Of a DNA stretch of 64,000 nucleotides, positions 8,900 through 20,020 are shown piece by piece (the stretch's first letter is position 1; the number at the start of each line of letters is the position of its first letter). Where the stretch lies: contig NC_057804.1 of the NCBI RefSeq assembly GCF_018294505.1, positions 247,179,099 through 247,243,098 on the forward strand, written 5' to 3'. The notes beneath the pieces are model-generated. The model saw only the letters and a list, made by a program, of their open reading frames with translations. It was not told where the DNA came from and did no database searches. The DNA comes from Triticum aestivum (Eukaryota > Streptophyta > Magnoliopsida > Poales > Poaceae). A program made the translations under genes and the position numbers.

Positions 8900-10021
8900 T
8901 CTCTACTATCTAAAAGAAACGTAGTGTTCCGTTTCCCCTCTTACGTTCCTCGCTTCGTCCAACCTCTCGTACGACCCCCTCTCCCCTTAGCGATTTTCTT
9001 TTCTCCCTCCACTGGTTTTCCCCCTCCCGGTTTTCTGGCCGGACAGACCGGTTCTGTCTTTGGTAAACGTATAATTCACATAAGGTAACCAAACACAATC
9101 AATCCAAATGCAGTCAATTCATGCATGGCAATTAATTCATTCATGACGATCATCAATCTCCTTCCTTCTTTCAATCAAACGGTAATCAATCTCTCCTTCT
9201 TCTCTACTTGTCTAAAAGAAACCTAACTTTGTGTCTCCAGTCTTACGTTCGTCCTGCTTCTCGATCGTCCACCACGGCACCACCACCCGACCGATTTTCC
9301 GTTTTTTTAATCCCTTTTTGGTTTTCATCAAATCATGTTTGCTAAGCCTGATCCATGTATGTTAATTAGCAACACCAGCGCATCCCTCTTTTTAAAGCCG
9401 GCGAAGGAAACCAACCAGCCTTTCCTTGATTCGTGGCGTACTTACAGGATTCTGCGATGAAAGATCTCCCATGACTTGCCAAAGCATGCATAGCTAGCGG
9501 AAGGAAGGACATTATTTATTAATTAACGCTCGCAAATTGCTCCCTTTACAACAGAATAGTAGGATCTCCAAGCAAGGTGAAACTCTCTCCGACGACTAAT
9601 CTCCAAGCAATCCAGCCAAATCCAAATCAAGAAAATCCCATTCCCCACTTTCAGCATTACCATGTTTACCAAGATTCTCTCAAAAAGAAATGTTTACCAA
9701 GATGATTCATCTTCCAAGGACCCGACATCTTGGACCCCCCGACGGTGCAGCAGCACGGCGATTGAGCACGAATGCAACGGCGGCACGGCGCAGGGTCAAG
9801 GAGTATACACGGCGGCCTCGCCGCCGGATCTCTCTACCTGCAGATTCACCAATCTCTCCACCTGAACCCTCTCATTGATTTTATTGCCCTCCTACCAATC
9901 GCCATGGGATTACCCGTTTGCTCGCATATCGCCAAGAATAGATATGAGGATAGTGAAGTTGTTGAGATGGATGATGGATTTCTATTATTATTTTGAGTTT
10001 TTTTTTGTGTGCTTGCAGAGT

Positions 10022-10069
10022 ACCCATTACTGGTCGCAGCGGCACCCTCGCACCATACGATTCCGAGGA
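10022..10069 (+). pseudogene. SnRK2-type kinase exon fragment 1 (captured)
   Basis: In the +2 frame it reads HYWSQRHPRTIRFRG. This lines up with the conserved SnRK2 stretch N-H-R-S-L-R-H-P-N-I-I-R-F-K-E between the activation of lobe 1 and the hinge. It follows an intron-like TGCTTGCAG acceptor at about 10011-10019. The downstream donor is lost (GAGGAG then ataaaat). It sits inside the proposed Helitron and is not translatable as a kinase. Confidence 0.65.
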
Positions 10070-10521
10070 GATAAAATTACCGAAATCCTGACTTGGCAGT
10101 CGTTTGATAAGTTTTATTGTTGTCAATCACATTAGGTTATTGAAATTTGAAGGTTCTAAAGTAAAAACTCTGACCTGCTTCTGTGTCCTCTCCAAATAGA
10201 AGAAATGGCACTATCTTTTGGAAATAAATGTCGATTAGATTTTAATTTTTTTGCATCATGACTGAAGGTGCCAGTTATTAGTAATATTTTCCTCTTCTTC
10301 AAAAGTTATAAAAGTACAGTTGGTCTAGGCAGTATTGACCACACATTAATTCAATGATTACTACGATTGGTTATAAGGATTTCAGAAGCATTGATGTTTA
10401 TCCTAAATCTCTCTGTCCAATCTTTAATTTAGCAGATTTTTCTCCATTAGATAAAACTGAGTGGAGTTGCTATAATATGGTCTTATTTTATGTACAATCA
10501 AGAATATGTTTGTTTAACCAG

Positions 10522-10569
10522 TCGCGCCTTTCCTTTGTCATGGAATATGCTGCCGGTGGAGAACTTTGA
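10522..10569 (+). pseudogene. SnRK2-type kinase exon fragment 2 (captured)
   Basis: The frame reads SRLSFVMEYAAGGEL and then a stop. VMEYAAGGEL is the hinge motif of plant SnRK2 kinases, where it continues F-E-R-I-C. A splice-acceptor-like TTTAACCAG precedes it. Its order and spacing after fragment 1 show that genomic DNA, intron included, was captured. The remaining kinase lobes (HRDLK, DFG) are absent. Confidence 0.82.
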
Positions 10570-11120
10570 ATGTGCACTGCATTACAATTCAGTGAAATGC
10601 GGTCCCTCGTCAATCTACTTACTGTGTTATGTCATCAGGCTATCTTTATTCTGAACCATCTCTGCTAACAATGCATGTAATCTTGTAATATGTTTCATAT
10701 GTGTGTCAATTGGCAAGGTACTTCCAAGGGTTAGCTAACTGTCAGTCAAAGGAAACCGATGCAAATAGCAAAAGACCCTCCTGGTACGTTGGGATCCCAA
10801 CCCAGTGAAAAATTACCCAAGGGTGCTAATATTACTGTTATGTCAACTCCAACATGCTTATGATAATTGTACTAACTCTCTCATACGTTATATGTTAGTA
10901 TTGTGTTTGTGTTATTTTCGCTATTTGGTTCCTAATTTTTGATCCACGGGCAGAACGTAGATTACATGATTTTGATAATGCCTACTAAATATAGCTTGAA
11001 TATGTTACCATTGTATACAATTATTACTTTTATCTTGAAAACAATTTATTACGCTTGAAACCTTGGATACTCAAATTAAGTATTCTAATGCAAAAAAAAA
11101 AGAAATCAATAATGAAAAGA

Positions 11121-11124
11121 GTGT

Positions 11125-11167
<43 letters not shown>
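11121..11167. repeat. (GT)n followed by a 29-base poly-G run
   Basis: GT repeats (11121-11138) pass straight into 29 consecutive G (11139-11167). The G run could form a G-quadruplex, and its length is likely variable or prone to assembly error. Confidence 0.9.
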
Positions 11168-11168
<1 letters not shown>

Positions 11169-11455
11169 GTGGAGGGGTCTACCGCGATGTGAAATATATT
11201 AGACTACATGCTTACGTGTTTGAAAATCAAGGTGTGTGCTGAGTGGAGGTGAAACGGGATTGCAAATTGGATGTTCCATTGACATGGATGGAGTGGATTT
11301 TTACGGGGTGAGGAGGGGATGGGCGGAGAAAGTGGATAGAGGAGGAGGAACAACTGTGAAAAAAGTCAATAGTGTTGCATGACACCTAAAAGTATAACAT
11401 GATTGGTGTTGAACCAATAAAATATACCTTCGTGCAACGCACGGGCAATTAACTA

Positions 11456-11536
11456 CTCCCTCTGTAAACTAATATAAGAGCGTTTAGATCACTATTTTAG
11501 TATTCTAAACGCTGTTATATTAGTTTACGGAGGGAG
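11456..11536. mobile_element. 81-bp Stowaway MITE inside the Helitron terminus
   Basis: Near-perfect terminal inverted repeats begin CTCCCTCTGTAAACTAATAT and end in the complementary ...TTTACGGAGGGAG. The arms span about 33 bp each. They are flanked by a TA target duplication (11454-11455 and 11537-11538). This is a Tc1/mariner-related Stowaway element of the common Triticeae type, with no ORF. Confidence 0.92.
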
Positions 11537-11539
11537 TAG

Positions 11540-13180
11540 TATTCTAAAAAGTGCGAACACACACAGATTCTGTCACTGCCTCACTCTCTTCCTCTCTTAT
11601 CTCGCCGAACGCTTTCTCGGCTGCTAGTCAGCACCATGGTCCGATGGTTTGATCCCTCCGCCGCCGTAGAACCTCCCGCACCGCTGTGTAGGCGCCGAGG
11701 CCGCGCGCCCGTAGGTCTGCTATCCTCCACGGCCGAATTCGACTTGGATGGGTAGAAGAGCTCGCTGTCTGGATCTGGGTGGCATAACCTCCCGCAGGGT
11801 TGATCGAGGGAGAAGCCGTCGAACATCTTGCGGCCTGCGCCGCCGCAGGTCGGCTGCTCCCGTCGGCCGCATGCCTCAGTCCCCGGCCGCCGCGCTGCGC
11901 TGTGCCGCTGCTGACTCTCCCGCTCGCCGCCTCATCTCCTTGGTCTTCCTTCTCATCCGCATCCTGCCGCAGTTTCACCTCCTTCCGCATGACATAGGAG
12001 GTGTTGCAGTGAGGATACAGAACAGTCTAGCACTGGTGAGCTTCCATATTCTAATACAAGATTACTGTGTGGCGAAAGAGCTCCTTCACGGGCGCGCGTC
12101 GCAACGCGCGACCTTCCTTTCATGTATGTGATGCCGACAAGGTCTGGTACAGGCCCACTATGTGGCCAAGAAGTCAAACGTGCAGAGGCATGCACGGGAG
12201 CCGCTGGCACATGCATCTCTCTCGTAGTATAATTTTCTCCCCCCCTGATTTTCACGGGTGGGGCCCGGTGTGGTTTTTTATTTCTTTGATTTTCGGTGGT
12301 GTTCGTTCAGGATGTATATATATGTGTTCTTGAATCTGGTTGATTCTGAATGGATCTTGATGAATGAATTGGGGAATTACGTGCTGACAAGTCTTATATT
12401 AGCATCTATGCATTTTATTCAGAGTTCGGGATCTGAATGGATCTGGATTTTTATTCAGGTTATTAAAGCTAAAGGGCACACTTTATTTGAAATCTTACGT
12501 GCTGACAATTCAGGCTACATGAGCTTGCATGCATCAGTTTTAATATGCATAACATCAACCGAATTAAAACCGAAGGTTACATCCACTTCCGTTTAGTACA
12601 CTTCATTTGATGTTGAATGCATCCAAAGTGTACCATTCAGGCTACATGAGGTTCTATGCATCAGATTAAAACCTGAATTTCTCATGCATTGACAATTCAG
12701 TAGATGTTGAATGGATCTGGATGAATGAAGTGTGCTAACATGTGTACCCTTTCCACATTAAAACTGGAGCACATAAATCTTATGTTATTTGAAACTGGCT
12801 AAACTCCTGCTCAGTGGATCATTGACTAACCCGGTTCAATTTAATGGTCAGATTGATATTGTTGTTCAGAACAAACAATATTATAGTTTGCGCAGAATTC
12901 TATCCATCGACGCCAAAATTCAGAATCCTATGGTTCTCTAGATATTAAAAATTGCATCTATAGGTAGCTCCTAATCTTCATTGTGTTATTGGACAGATTT
13001 TTTTTTTACTTTTGTACCTGATATTTCTGTCATCATCTGGAACCCTCGTTACTATATATACCATAAATTATTTTTGCACAGTTGTATACCTTGTACCGCC
13101 GATTACTATATTTTACTTCTTTCTTGGGATAAAACACCTTCTAGAAATAGCAATCTGTTGTGGATATCTTCACGAATTAA
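11540..13180. other. Unassigned sequence upstream of the L1-type LINE
   Basis: 11570-12000 is GC-rich and open on both strands but matches no family I recognise. It may be the LINE 5' UTR or a captured gene's first exon. 12300-12760 holds degenerate repeats (attcaggctacatgag twice, tgaatggatctgg three times). No domain can be supported, and the LINE's true 5' end is not resolved. Confidence 0.4.
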
Positions 13181-13188
13181 GAAGCGAA

Positions 13189-13817
13189 TGACGGCTCTCG
13201 ATTCGCACTCAGTTACGGGCAATATTCTCGTGCCAGAGATGGATCAGATTGAGGTTCATTGTGAGGCAGCTACGGTGGAGCAAGATGATACGGAGGAAGG
13301 GGGGAGTCGCAAGGAAGAGGCGATCATGATACCTAGTCTGGAGCAGCCACAGGGCCTCTCCATTCAAATCCCTCGTCGGCGTGATACTAGCCAGAGTCCT
13401 GCTCGTACTCCTATTGCCGTGCCTTTGGCTGAGCACGAGTAACTTCCGCCTGCGATAGCCGGCCCTCTGTTTGCAGAGGAGACACTGATGCAAGGCCTCG
13501 GGCTCACCCCTGCCCCGTCAATACTGGGACCAAGGCCTGCAACTTCTGCACCGACACGTAGAAAGAAGACGCTCCCGCCAAACTTTACCCCAAGGAGAAG
13601 CGCTCGGCTGTGCAAGGCTGCAGGAGGGACTAATCTGGGGCCGGTGCGGCGCGCCCAGGCTGTTTTGCTCCGTAAAATGGGAGTTATTCAGGCAGAAGAG
13701 CAGGTATCTGATGAAGCCCTGGAAGAATACATCAAGCTTTTTGACAAGCCATTGGCGCCGCATCATGTCAAGGCGGTGATAGCTCTCTCTGCCCCGGATG
13801 AAGTCGACTTTGATTAA
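13189..13817 (+). pseudogene. L1-type LINE ORF1-like / pre-endonuclease region
   Basis: Two + frames (13189-13442 and 13488-13817) give an acidic region. After it comes LPPNFTPRRSARLCKAAGG and then MGVIQAEEQVSDEALEEYIKLFDKPLAPHHVKAV. The pattern of R-R-S-x-R-L, a V-S-x-x-A-x-x-x-Y segment and an L-F-x-x-P-L stretch ahead of the endonuclease is typical of grass L1-type LINEs. The usual DUF4283 and CCHC knuckle upstream are not seen, so the 5' part is missing or decayed. Confidence 0.65.
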
Positions 13818-13920
13818 CCAATGCAGCCAGAATTCAGCGCATTCTATCTTCCTAAGGCCGTGGAGCCCTGTGGCGCGTAGGTGTGTGTGGGGCTTTAGTG
13901 TTTTTTTTTCTGTTTATGAT

Positions 13921-14707
13921 ATGGAGATGTCCCTAGTTGTGTTGGTTTGGAATGTAAGGAGGCTTAATAACCCGGCGAGGAGGTGTTCCATCAGACTATT
14001 CTCGCAATCCTACAACATCTCTCTAGTGTGCTTTCAAGAATCTAAATTGGCTTTGGTGAATGGTGCGGTGGTGTGTGAAACTCTAGGCCCTGCCTTTGAT
14101 GGTTTTGATTATCTGCCGGCTGATGACACAAGAGGGGGAATTATTTAGCCTGGAAATCTGATAAGCTATGGCTTTCTAACATTCAGAAGGATGAGTTCAT
14201 GATTTCTGCTCGTGTACTCTCTCTTGAGGATGGTAAAGAATGGATGGTGTCATCAGTATACGTGCCACAAGGCCAGGATGATAAATTGCGTTTCCTGGAA
14301 TAGCTAGTGCTTTTTGTCGAGCAAGTGCACATGCCTTGGATTATAACTGGGGATTTCAACTTGACATGCTCGGAGTTGGAGCGCAGCTCAGAGAGAGGTA
14401 ACAGGAGGCTCATGTCCAAATTTAGACACTCTATTAACAAGCTGGGTCTGCATGATATGCCAATGATGGGTAGGCGATACACTTGATGCAATCAACAAGA
14501 ACAACCCATAATGGCAGGCTGGACAAAGTGCTATTCAACAATGCTTGGGAAGATCTGCTCCCCATAAGTGATCTCATCCCACTTAGTTCTAATATCTCGG
14601 ATCACACGCCACTGCTGCTCACTTGTTCGACGGCTAGGCCGCGGGCTGGCCGTTTCTGGTTTGAGAACTTCTGGTTAATATCAAGCTTCCTGGGTTCATG
14701 GAGGTAG
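13921..14707 (+). pseudogene. L1-type LINE endonuclease (broken)
   Basis: Frame 1 (13921-14148) reads VVLVWNVRRLNNPARR, then ISLVCFQESKLALV, with the metal-binding Glu in QES. A following frame has the GDFNLTCS block (about 14350-14375). Frame 14483-14707 has NNAWEDLLP and SNISDHTPLLLT, the C-terminal S-D-H. Stops and two frameshifts separate the blocks. The R-R-L variant replaces the more usual R-G-L after the catalytic Asn. Confidence 0.85.
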
Positions 14708-15250
14708 TTAAAGAAGCATGGGGACAGGAGATTCCGGGCTGCGACCCGATGAAGATTCTTAATATCAAGTTGCAGCGCACGGCGAAAGCTTTAAGAAGTT
14801 GGGGTCAAAGGAATTTGAGCCGGCTGAATCTTCAGTTCCTGTTGCAAATGAGGTCATTTTGAGACTCGATGCGACACAAGAAGCCAGGCCTCCGTCGGGG
14901 GAAGAGCGTAGCTTCCCTTCTTTCGTCCGTCCACAAGGTAGTCAAAAGAAAGAGAGAAAGGGGCGGTTATAACGAGGAGTCGTGGCGGTTGTATGCCACA
15001 AAACCGAGCTTGGATAGAACTGAAGAAGATTTGGCGAACGAAGAAAAAGGTCCTTCGTCTTTCCCTTAATAAGTCATCAAATTTCGTGCTTTTGGCTATT
15101 CAATAAAGGACGGAGTCAACGTGAGCCTTAGGCTAGTTCTATGAAATACATATACCTTCTTGGCTATCTAGGCTATCTCTACAGGCTTTTTCAACCTATA
15201 AGCAGACCTTTGTATACACCCTTGTAACTGAACTAGCTATTCACAAAGAA

Positions 15251-15289
15251 AGGAAGATTGTATCATGGGTTCAAATCCCATTCCCTCCG
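15251..15289 (+). pseudogene. 3' half of a mitochondrial-type tRNA-Ser(GCU) gene
   Basis: It reads aggaagattgtatcatgg, then the T-loop GGGTTCAAATCCC, then an acceptor-side ATTCCCTCCG. From memory this resembles the variable arm, T arm and acceptor strand of plant mitochondrial trnS-GCU. The D arm and anticodon half are absent, so no tRNA can be made. The identification needs a database search. Confidence 0.5.
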
Positions 15290-15479
15290 GCACGGAAGTA
15301 ACTGAGTTATGAGGAAGTTGAACAAGCTTGCCCCAACCAGCGGACGGCATAAAAACCGACTTGAACCGCCTTGGAGGAGTTGGTATCAAAGAAAGACAGC
15401 TCTCAAATGGATTTGCTGGTCTATGATGACCAAGTAGAAGCATCCGTTCCACATATTAGGTGATTTTTATTGAAGCATA

Positions 15480-15600
15480 GGCGCAAGCTGTAAGGATGAT
15501 GTCATCGACATATAATAGGAGGTAAGCAGTGTGACTACCAACCTTGTACACAAACTGCGAGGTGTCGGTGCGAGCTGCAACCAAATCCAATGGTGGAGGC
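15480..15600 (-). pseudogene. Copia reverse transcriptase fragment
   Basis: On the - strand it reads AARTDTSQFVYKVGSHTAY and continues LLLYVDDIILTA. This is the Copia RT core with the catalytic YVDD. Only about 40 residues are present and both sides are unrelated sequence. Confidence 0.8.
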
Positions 15601-15639
15601 AAACCAGCTTAAAAATTGCTATAGGGTCTGAAAGCTTTT

Positions 15640-16776
15640 CTCAAGGGTAAATGTCTAGCATTTGCTTCTCTGGAGAGGGTGCGGTTGAGGCAACGGGCAA
15701 GGGTGCGTGACCTGAAGGAGGGGGATGCAAACTCTAAATACTTCCACATGAAAGCCAATGGGAGACGAAGAAAACACTTGATTTCTTTCCTCAGGGCAGG
15801 CAACTTGACGGTCACGGCCAATGAAGACAAATTGAACATGGCAAGCCAGTTCTTCAGTAATCTGATGGGCACCACAGATCGCAGAGGCCGCACTATTTGC
15901 CTTGAGGATCTCGACTTGGGGCGTTTGTCGCCTGCTATGGCAAATAGTCTGGAAGCCCCATTCACGGTGGAAGAGGTGAAGAAGGTTATAATGGACATGC
16001 CCTCGGATAGGGCGCCGGGACCGGATGTGTTCTCGGGGTTATTCTTCAAGGTGTGTTGGGAAATTATAGCACCTGATCTCATGGCAGCTATGACGGCTCT
16101 GTATGATGGTTGTTTCTACTCATTTGGTGATCTCAATTCCTCCATTATCACTCTGCTGCCAAAGAAGTTAGATTCTCTGGAGGTTAGCGAGTTCAGGCCC
16201 ATTAATCTCATTCATGGGGTGGCAAAGATTTTTGCCAAAATGCTAGCAGTTCGTGTTGCCCCCCTCCTGCCTACTTTAATATCACAAGCCCAGACCACTT
16301 TTGTATGCAAACACAATATGCACGAGAACTTCAAATTTGTGTGCAATGCGGCCAGATGGCTACATAAAAAACGGAAGCAAGCAGTGCTTTTGAAAATTGA
16401 CATTTCCAAAGCTTTTGATACACCGTCTTGGGAATTCCTTCTAGAAGTGCTGACGAAGAGAGGGTTCGACAGAAGGTGGTGTTCTTGGATTTGTGGACTG
16501 CTATCTACTGCCTCCTCCTCTGTTTGTATTAATGGTGAATTAGGCCAACCATTTGCTCTGGGTAAAGGAGTCAGGCAAGGCGATTCGCTATCGCCTACTT
16601 TGTTCATCCTTGCCATGGATACTCTACACAGCATGCTGCAGTGGGCGGTACAACATAAGTTACTCTCAGATTTTGGATGCAATTCCAAGATGCCGAGGGC
16701 TTCCATCTTTGCAGATGATGCTATCTTGCTTTTCCGACCGGTGCATGCCGACCTACAGACCAAATCTGGTATCTGA
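15640..16776 (+). pseudogene. L1-type LINE reverse transcriptase
   Basis: A long open frame (the first Met used is at 15679, but the frame extends upstream) shows LKEGDANSKYFHMKANGRRRK, then DRAPGPDVFSGLFFK. It continues with LLPKKLDSLEVSEFRPINL, LLKIDISKAFDTPSWEFL (motif A), GKGVRQGDSLSPTLFILAMD (motif B) and ASIFADDAILLFRP (motif C, catalytic FADD). All catalytic motifs are intact in this segment. A frameshift near 16770 breaks the junction to the thumb. Confidence 0.93.
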
Positions 16777-16912
16777 AGCTCCTTGGTGAAGCCGCGGGTC
16801 TGAGGATCAACATGTATAAGAGTACTACGCAACCATCCATTGCGACGAAGGGGTTGCTGCAGCAGTGGAGGAGCATTTCTAGTGCAGGAGGCAACAATTC
16901 CCTATCCAATAT

Positions 16913-18203
16913 TTGGGCCTACCTCTCTCCATCTTCCGATTACGACGCCAAGATCTCCTCCCGCTCATCGATAAATTCTCAGGAAAACTGAAAGGATGGA
17001 AGCCGAATATGCTTGTTGCTGCGGGTCGTCTAACTCTCATTCGCTCGGTCCTTATGACCCTGCCCTTACACTGGATGGCTGTACTCCCTTTGCCGACATG
17101 GGCCATCAAGGGCATTAATAGGAGTTGCCGTGGATTTATTTGGAAGGGTGAACATGAGATCAATGGTGGTCATTGTCTCCTGCCTTGGTCCAGAGTTTGC
17201 CTACCTTTAGAGATGGGAGGGCTCGGTATTATCAACCTCAAGTGGTTCGGCATGGCACTACGATGCAAATGGCCTTGGTTAAGATGGGACATTGAGGAGA
17301 GACCATGGATGTTGTTCCCTGATGATTATGAGAAGGACGTGCAACCCATTTTCGACACAGCTTGTCGCATTAGCCTGGGCAATGGCGAGAGAGCGAGATT
17401 CTGGACGGACAACTGGCTCCCGGATGGAAAGTCGATTGCTACCTTGGCACTAGCTCTGTTTTCTTTTGTCAAGAACAAGGATAAATTGGTGAGTGATGCT
17501 TTGCATGGTCGGGCCTGGGTTAGGGACATCTCTGGAGGTTTATCGCTTACTGCTTTGGCCCAATACCCGAGGATTTGGGAGATTGTTCAGTCTACAACTC
17601 TCAATTCTGGAACCAGGGACCAACTGATCTGGAAGCTCACCAAGGACCACCAGTTCTCCGTCAAGAGTGCATATCAGTTGTTCTACCTCGCGAACACCGG
17701 TTTGCTTGCCACAAGCTGATCTGGAAATCCAAGGCACCGCCGCGGTGCAAATTTTTATGTGGCTTGCTGTCCACAGAAGATGTCTGACGGCGGATAATTT
17801 GGAAAAAAGAAATTGGCCATCTAATGGCATTTGCCCTTTGTGCTCATCTGCACCTGAAACATGCTCACACCTATTTGTACACTGTCAATTTACCAGACTA
17901 GTCTGGCTGCAGTTCAGAACATGGACTAGGGCCGATTTCTTGATCCCGAAAGTCAGCTTCAGTACAACAGAAGACTGGTGACTGAAGGCGAGGGAGGGGA
18001 TCCCGAAACCAATGAAGAAGAACTTTGATACAATTGTCATTCTTCTACATTGGAGGATCTGGAAGGAAAGGAATGCGAGGATATTTGATAATGTGAGCTG
18101 CACAGCGGACAAAGTTCGGGACTTGGTAATAGAGGATATCGGCATGTGGAGATCAGTGGGCTGTATCAGTGAGTTGACGGCCCGAACTGGCTCGCCTGTG
18201 TAG
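16913..18203 (+). pseudogene. L1-type LINE connection, zf-RVT and C-terminal region
   Basis: 16913-17719 carries KLKGWKPNMLVAAGRLTLIRSVL, CRGFIWKGEHEINGGHCLLPW and GGLGIINLKWFGMALRCKW. 17667-17981 carries the zf-RVT motif (CPLCSSAPETCSHLFVHCQF), with Cys and His spaced as in plant LINEs. 18012-18203 gives ILLHWRIWKERNARIFDN and ends at TGA/TAG. Two frameshifts (about 17700 and 17980) split the region. Confidence 0.88.
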
Positions 18204-18385
18204 TTTGCTTGCACCTTATTTTTGTAGAATCTGGGTGCTGTGCTGTAACGTGCTGCATCAGTGAGAGGGGAAGGCCTTCCTTTGATTTAGTGCAACAGTT
18301 CTAGTTCTCCTAGACTGTTACAACCCTGTACTATCTCTCTTTTTCTCCCTATCTAATAAAATTCGGCCAACGGCTCTTCGAGAGA

Positions 18386-20020
18386 TAAGGCAGGACTTTC
18401 ATTTGGTCACATGATATGGCAATTGCATCAAAGTAACTATTAATATTGTGTTGGTATGGTAGTGCCGTAAGGATTTATTGCCTGAATGCGTTTGTGTAAA
18501 AACACAAAAATGCTTTTCTCTTCATCATTTTGATGGTAAAAGAAAATATGCCGATCTGGCTTTTATGCAGCATCGTACTTGAGAGTAGTGAATAATGACC
18601 TCATACTTGAGGCAGGAGGGATGAATCTCTCAAGAGAGTGCCGCCTAGGTTTCAATTAGGACTTGATTTGAACAACTGTCTATCGTGTATACACTTAAAA
18701 TATTTTGGCGCAAGGAACCATTTAACAGTTTGCACCTTCTACTTGCTTCTTTCTCTTACTCGTCATCTTAATTAAGTAAGAAACCTGGGTGCAGAAAGGT
18801 TTCTTCAATAGGATGTTGAAAGCACACATTCCACAAAGTGTTCTACCTAGACAAAGGCATAGGTAGGGATGCAGAGTGGACGGGTTTGCGAGCTACAACC
18901 TACAACCTAGTACAAATCCATGTCTAGTTTATTGTTAATCTACCGGTCAGAAATGAACTATTTATTGTACTCCTTTGCTGATCAGCATGTAACCAGTCTT
19001 TGCGACTGTATGATTAATTGTTTTATTCTAATCAAATTACAATAGTAGGACAGGGGCACATGGCCATATACGCCTATGTTTGTCGTTAGAAGCACGAGGA
19101 GGAGGTCACTGCTGATTATAAATTTGATTTGTGCATACCTGGCTCGTTGTTTTTGCTGTCAACGGCGATACCGATGAGGCAACCTGCAAAGATGACTTTA
19201 AGTAGAATTGACCAAAGACTTGATATATATTGGATCAATATAAGGGGATTGTACATGTATATTTATAGCAGCAATTATGTATCTATCTAAATAGGATCTG
19301 AAATCTTGTATCGAGTAGGAGTCAGACTTGCACTTTCCATGTCACCTAGTAGGATTTGGCCTGGTATTCAACGTGTGCACTTTCCAGCTTCCGGTTTTGT
19401 TTTGGTTATTCTCATTTTTTCATGCGCGACCAACGCTAGTGCCTCTGTTGTTACGAGCAAGATAAGTTTTGTGGTTGTACTTTTTCTAAGAAATACCTAG
19501 ACAGATAAGGTTGAGAAAGATACAGATGTGTAATATCTTTGTGGTTTACTTCTTTTGAAATTGGACGGAGTTGGTTTCTTTCCTAAGTTATTTGAACATA
19601 ATATTTGGTCTAGGAACTTTTTTTTGAGCCATCAAGCTGAACATGGAGGGTGGGAGCAAGGATGATCACAATCAAAGGGAAAAATCACGAGTGATTTCTA
19701 TTAGGAACACTTGGGTTTGGGCCGGTCGATCGGATCCAGTTAGCCGTGGCCAACATCCATCGCCGGGAATTCCTAAAAAAATTGATCGTTGTTTCCTCAA
19801 CAACAAAAAAATCAATCGCTAGTCGCCAGGAGCAGATTTTTCTTTTGGGTGTCCCTAGGGACGGTTGGCCAGATCGGAAACTTTTTTCAAGATAGGAAGA
19901 ACATAGATCTATTTTTTACTTTAAATCTCAGCCATTAATCTTTATGATTAACATAAAATCAACGGATATAAAAAGATGACGTATAGAGAACCATGAAATC
20001 CTCTTCCCTTTAATATTAGG
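18386..20020. other. Intergenic sequence with no recognised gene
   Basis: AT-rich, with no domain-bearing frame. The stretch 19190-19400 has LTR-like composition (atatttatagcagcaatta) but no matching partner in the window. Confidence 0.5.

Larger units (their letters stand above)
8900..11539 (+). mobile_element. Helitron with captured kinase-gene fragments; 3' end split by a MITE
   Basis: The 5' end is proposed at TCTCTACTATCTAAAAG (8900). A related start, TCTCTACTTGTCTAAAAG, occurs at 9201, so the true 5' end or a nested copy is uncertain. The 3' end has the hairpin CGTGC-AAC-GCACG (about 11431-11443) followed by GGCAATTAACTA. After removing the MITE at 11456-11536 and one TA copy, the end reads CTAG followed by T, the canonical CTRR|T terminus. 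No Rep/helicase ORF is visible, so it is non-autonomous. It holds SnRK2-like exon fragments (10022-10567) and a GT/G tract. Small ORFs at 9662-9996 are not recognised. Confidence 0.7.
14916..15633. other. Foreign patch inside the LINE: mitochondrial-like DNA joined to a Copia fragment
   Basis: LINE coding sequence stops after GERS-L (about 14910) and resumes at KAFLKGKCLAFASLERV (about 15631), consistent with a clean interruption. Between them lies about 0.7 kb of unrelated DNA. It contains a tRNA T-arm-like piece (15251-15289) and an antisense Copia RT fragment (about 15480-15600). Both junctions carry agctt, but no clear target-site duplication or transposon end is present. This suggests filler DNA copied in during break repair. 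Confidence 0.6.
13181..18385 (+). mobile_element. Degenerate L1-clade LINE, interrupted by a 0.7-kb foreign patch
   Basis: In order along the + strand: ORF1-like C-terminal part (13189-13817), endonuclease (13921-14700), foreign patch (about 14916-15633), reverse transcriptase (15640-16776), thumb/connection (16777-17720), zf-RVT cysteine/histidine domain (17667-17981) and C-terminal part to the stop near 18203. Multiple stops and frameshifts inactivate it. The tail ends near CTAATAAAATTCGGCC (about 18350-18385) without a clear poly(A), and no target duplication was found. Confidence 0.85.

Noticed and set aside
12085..12120. Helitron-like hairpin (gcgcgcgtcgcaacgcgcg)
   Set aside because: No CTRR terminus or T follows on either strand at the proper distance.
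11628..12131. Opposing ORFs at 11.6-12.1 kb as a host gene
   Set aside because: GC-rich, both strands open, no recognised domain. It may be a 5' UTR of the LINE or a captured exon, but I could not support a call.
15237..15452. 71-codon antisense ORF as a gene
   Set aside because: It is a translation of mitochondrial-like DNA across a tRNA T arm (GMGFEPMIQSS pattern), a common spurious product.
19190..19400. Possible solo LTR
   Set aside because: Composition is LTR-like but no TG...CA boundaries or target duplication were found and no partner exists in the window.
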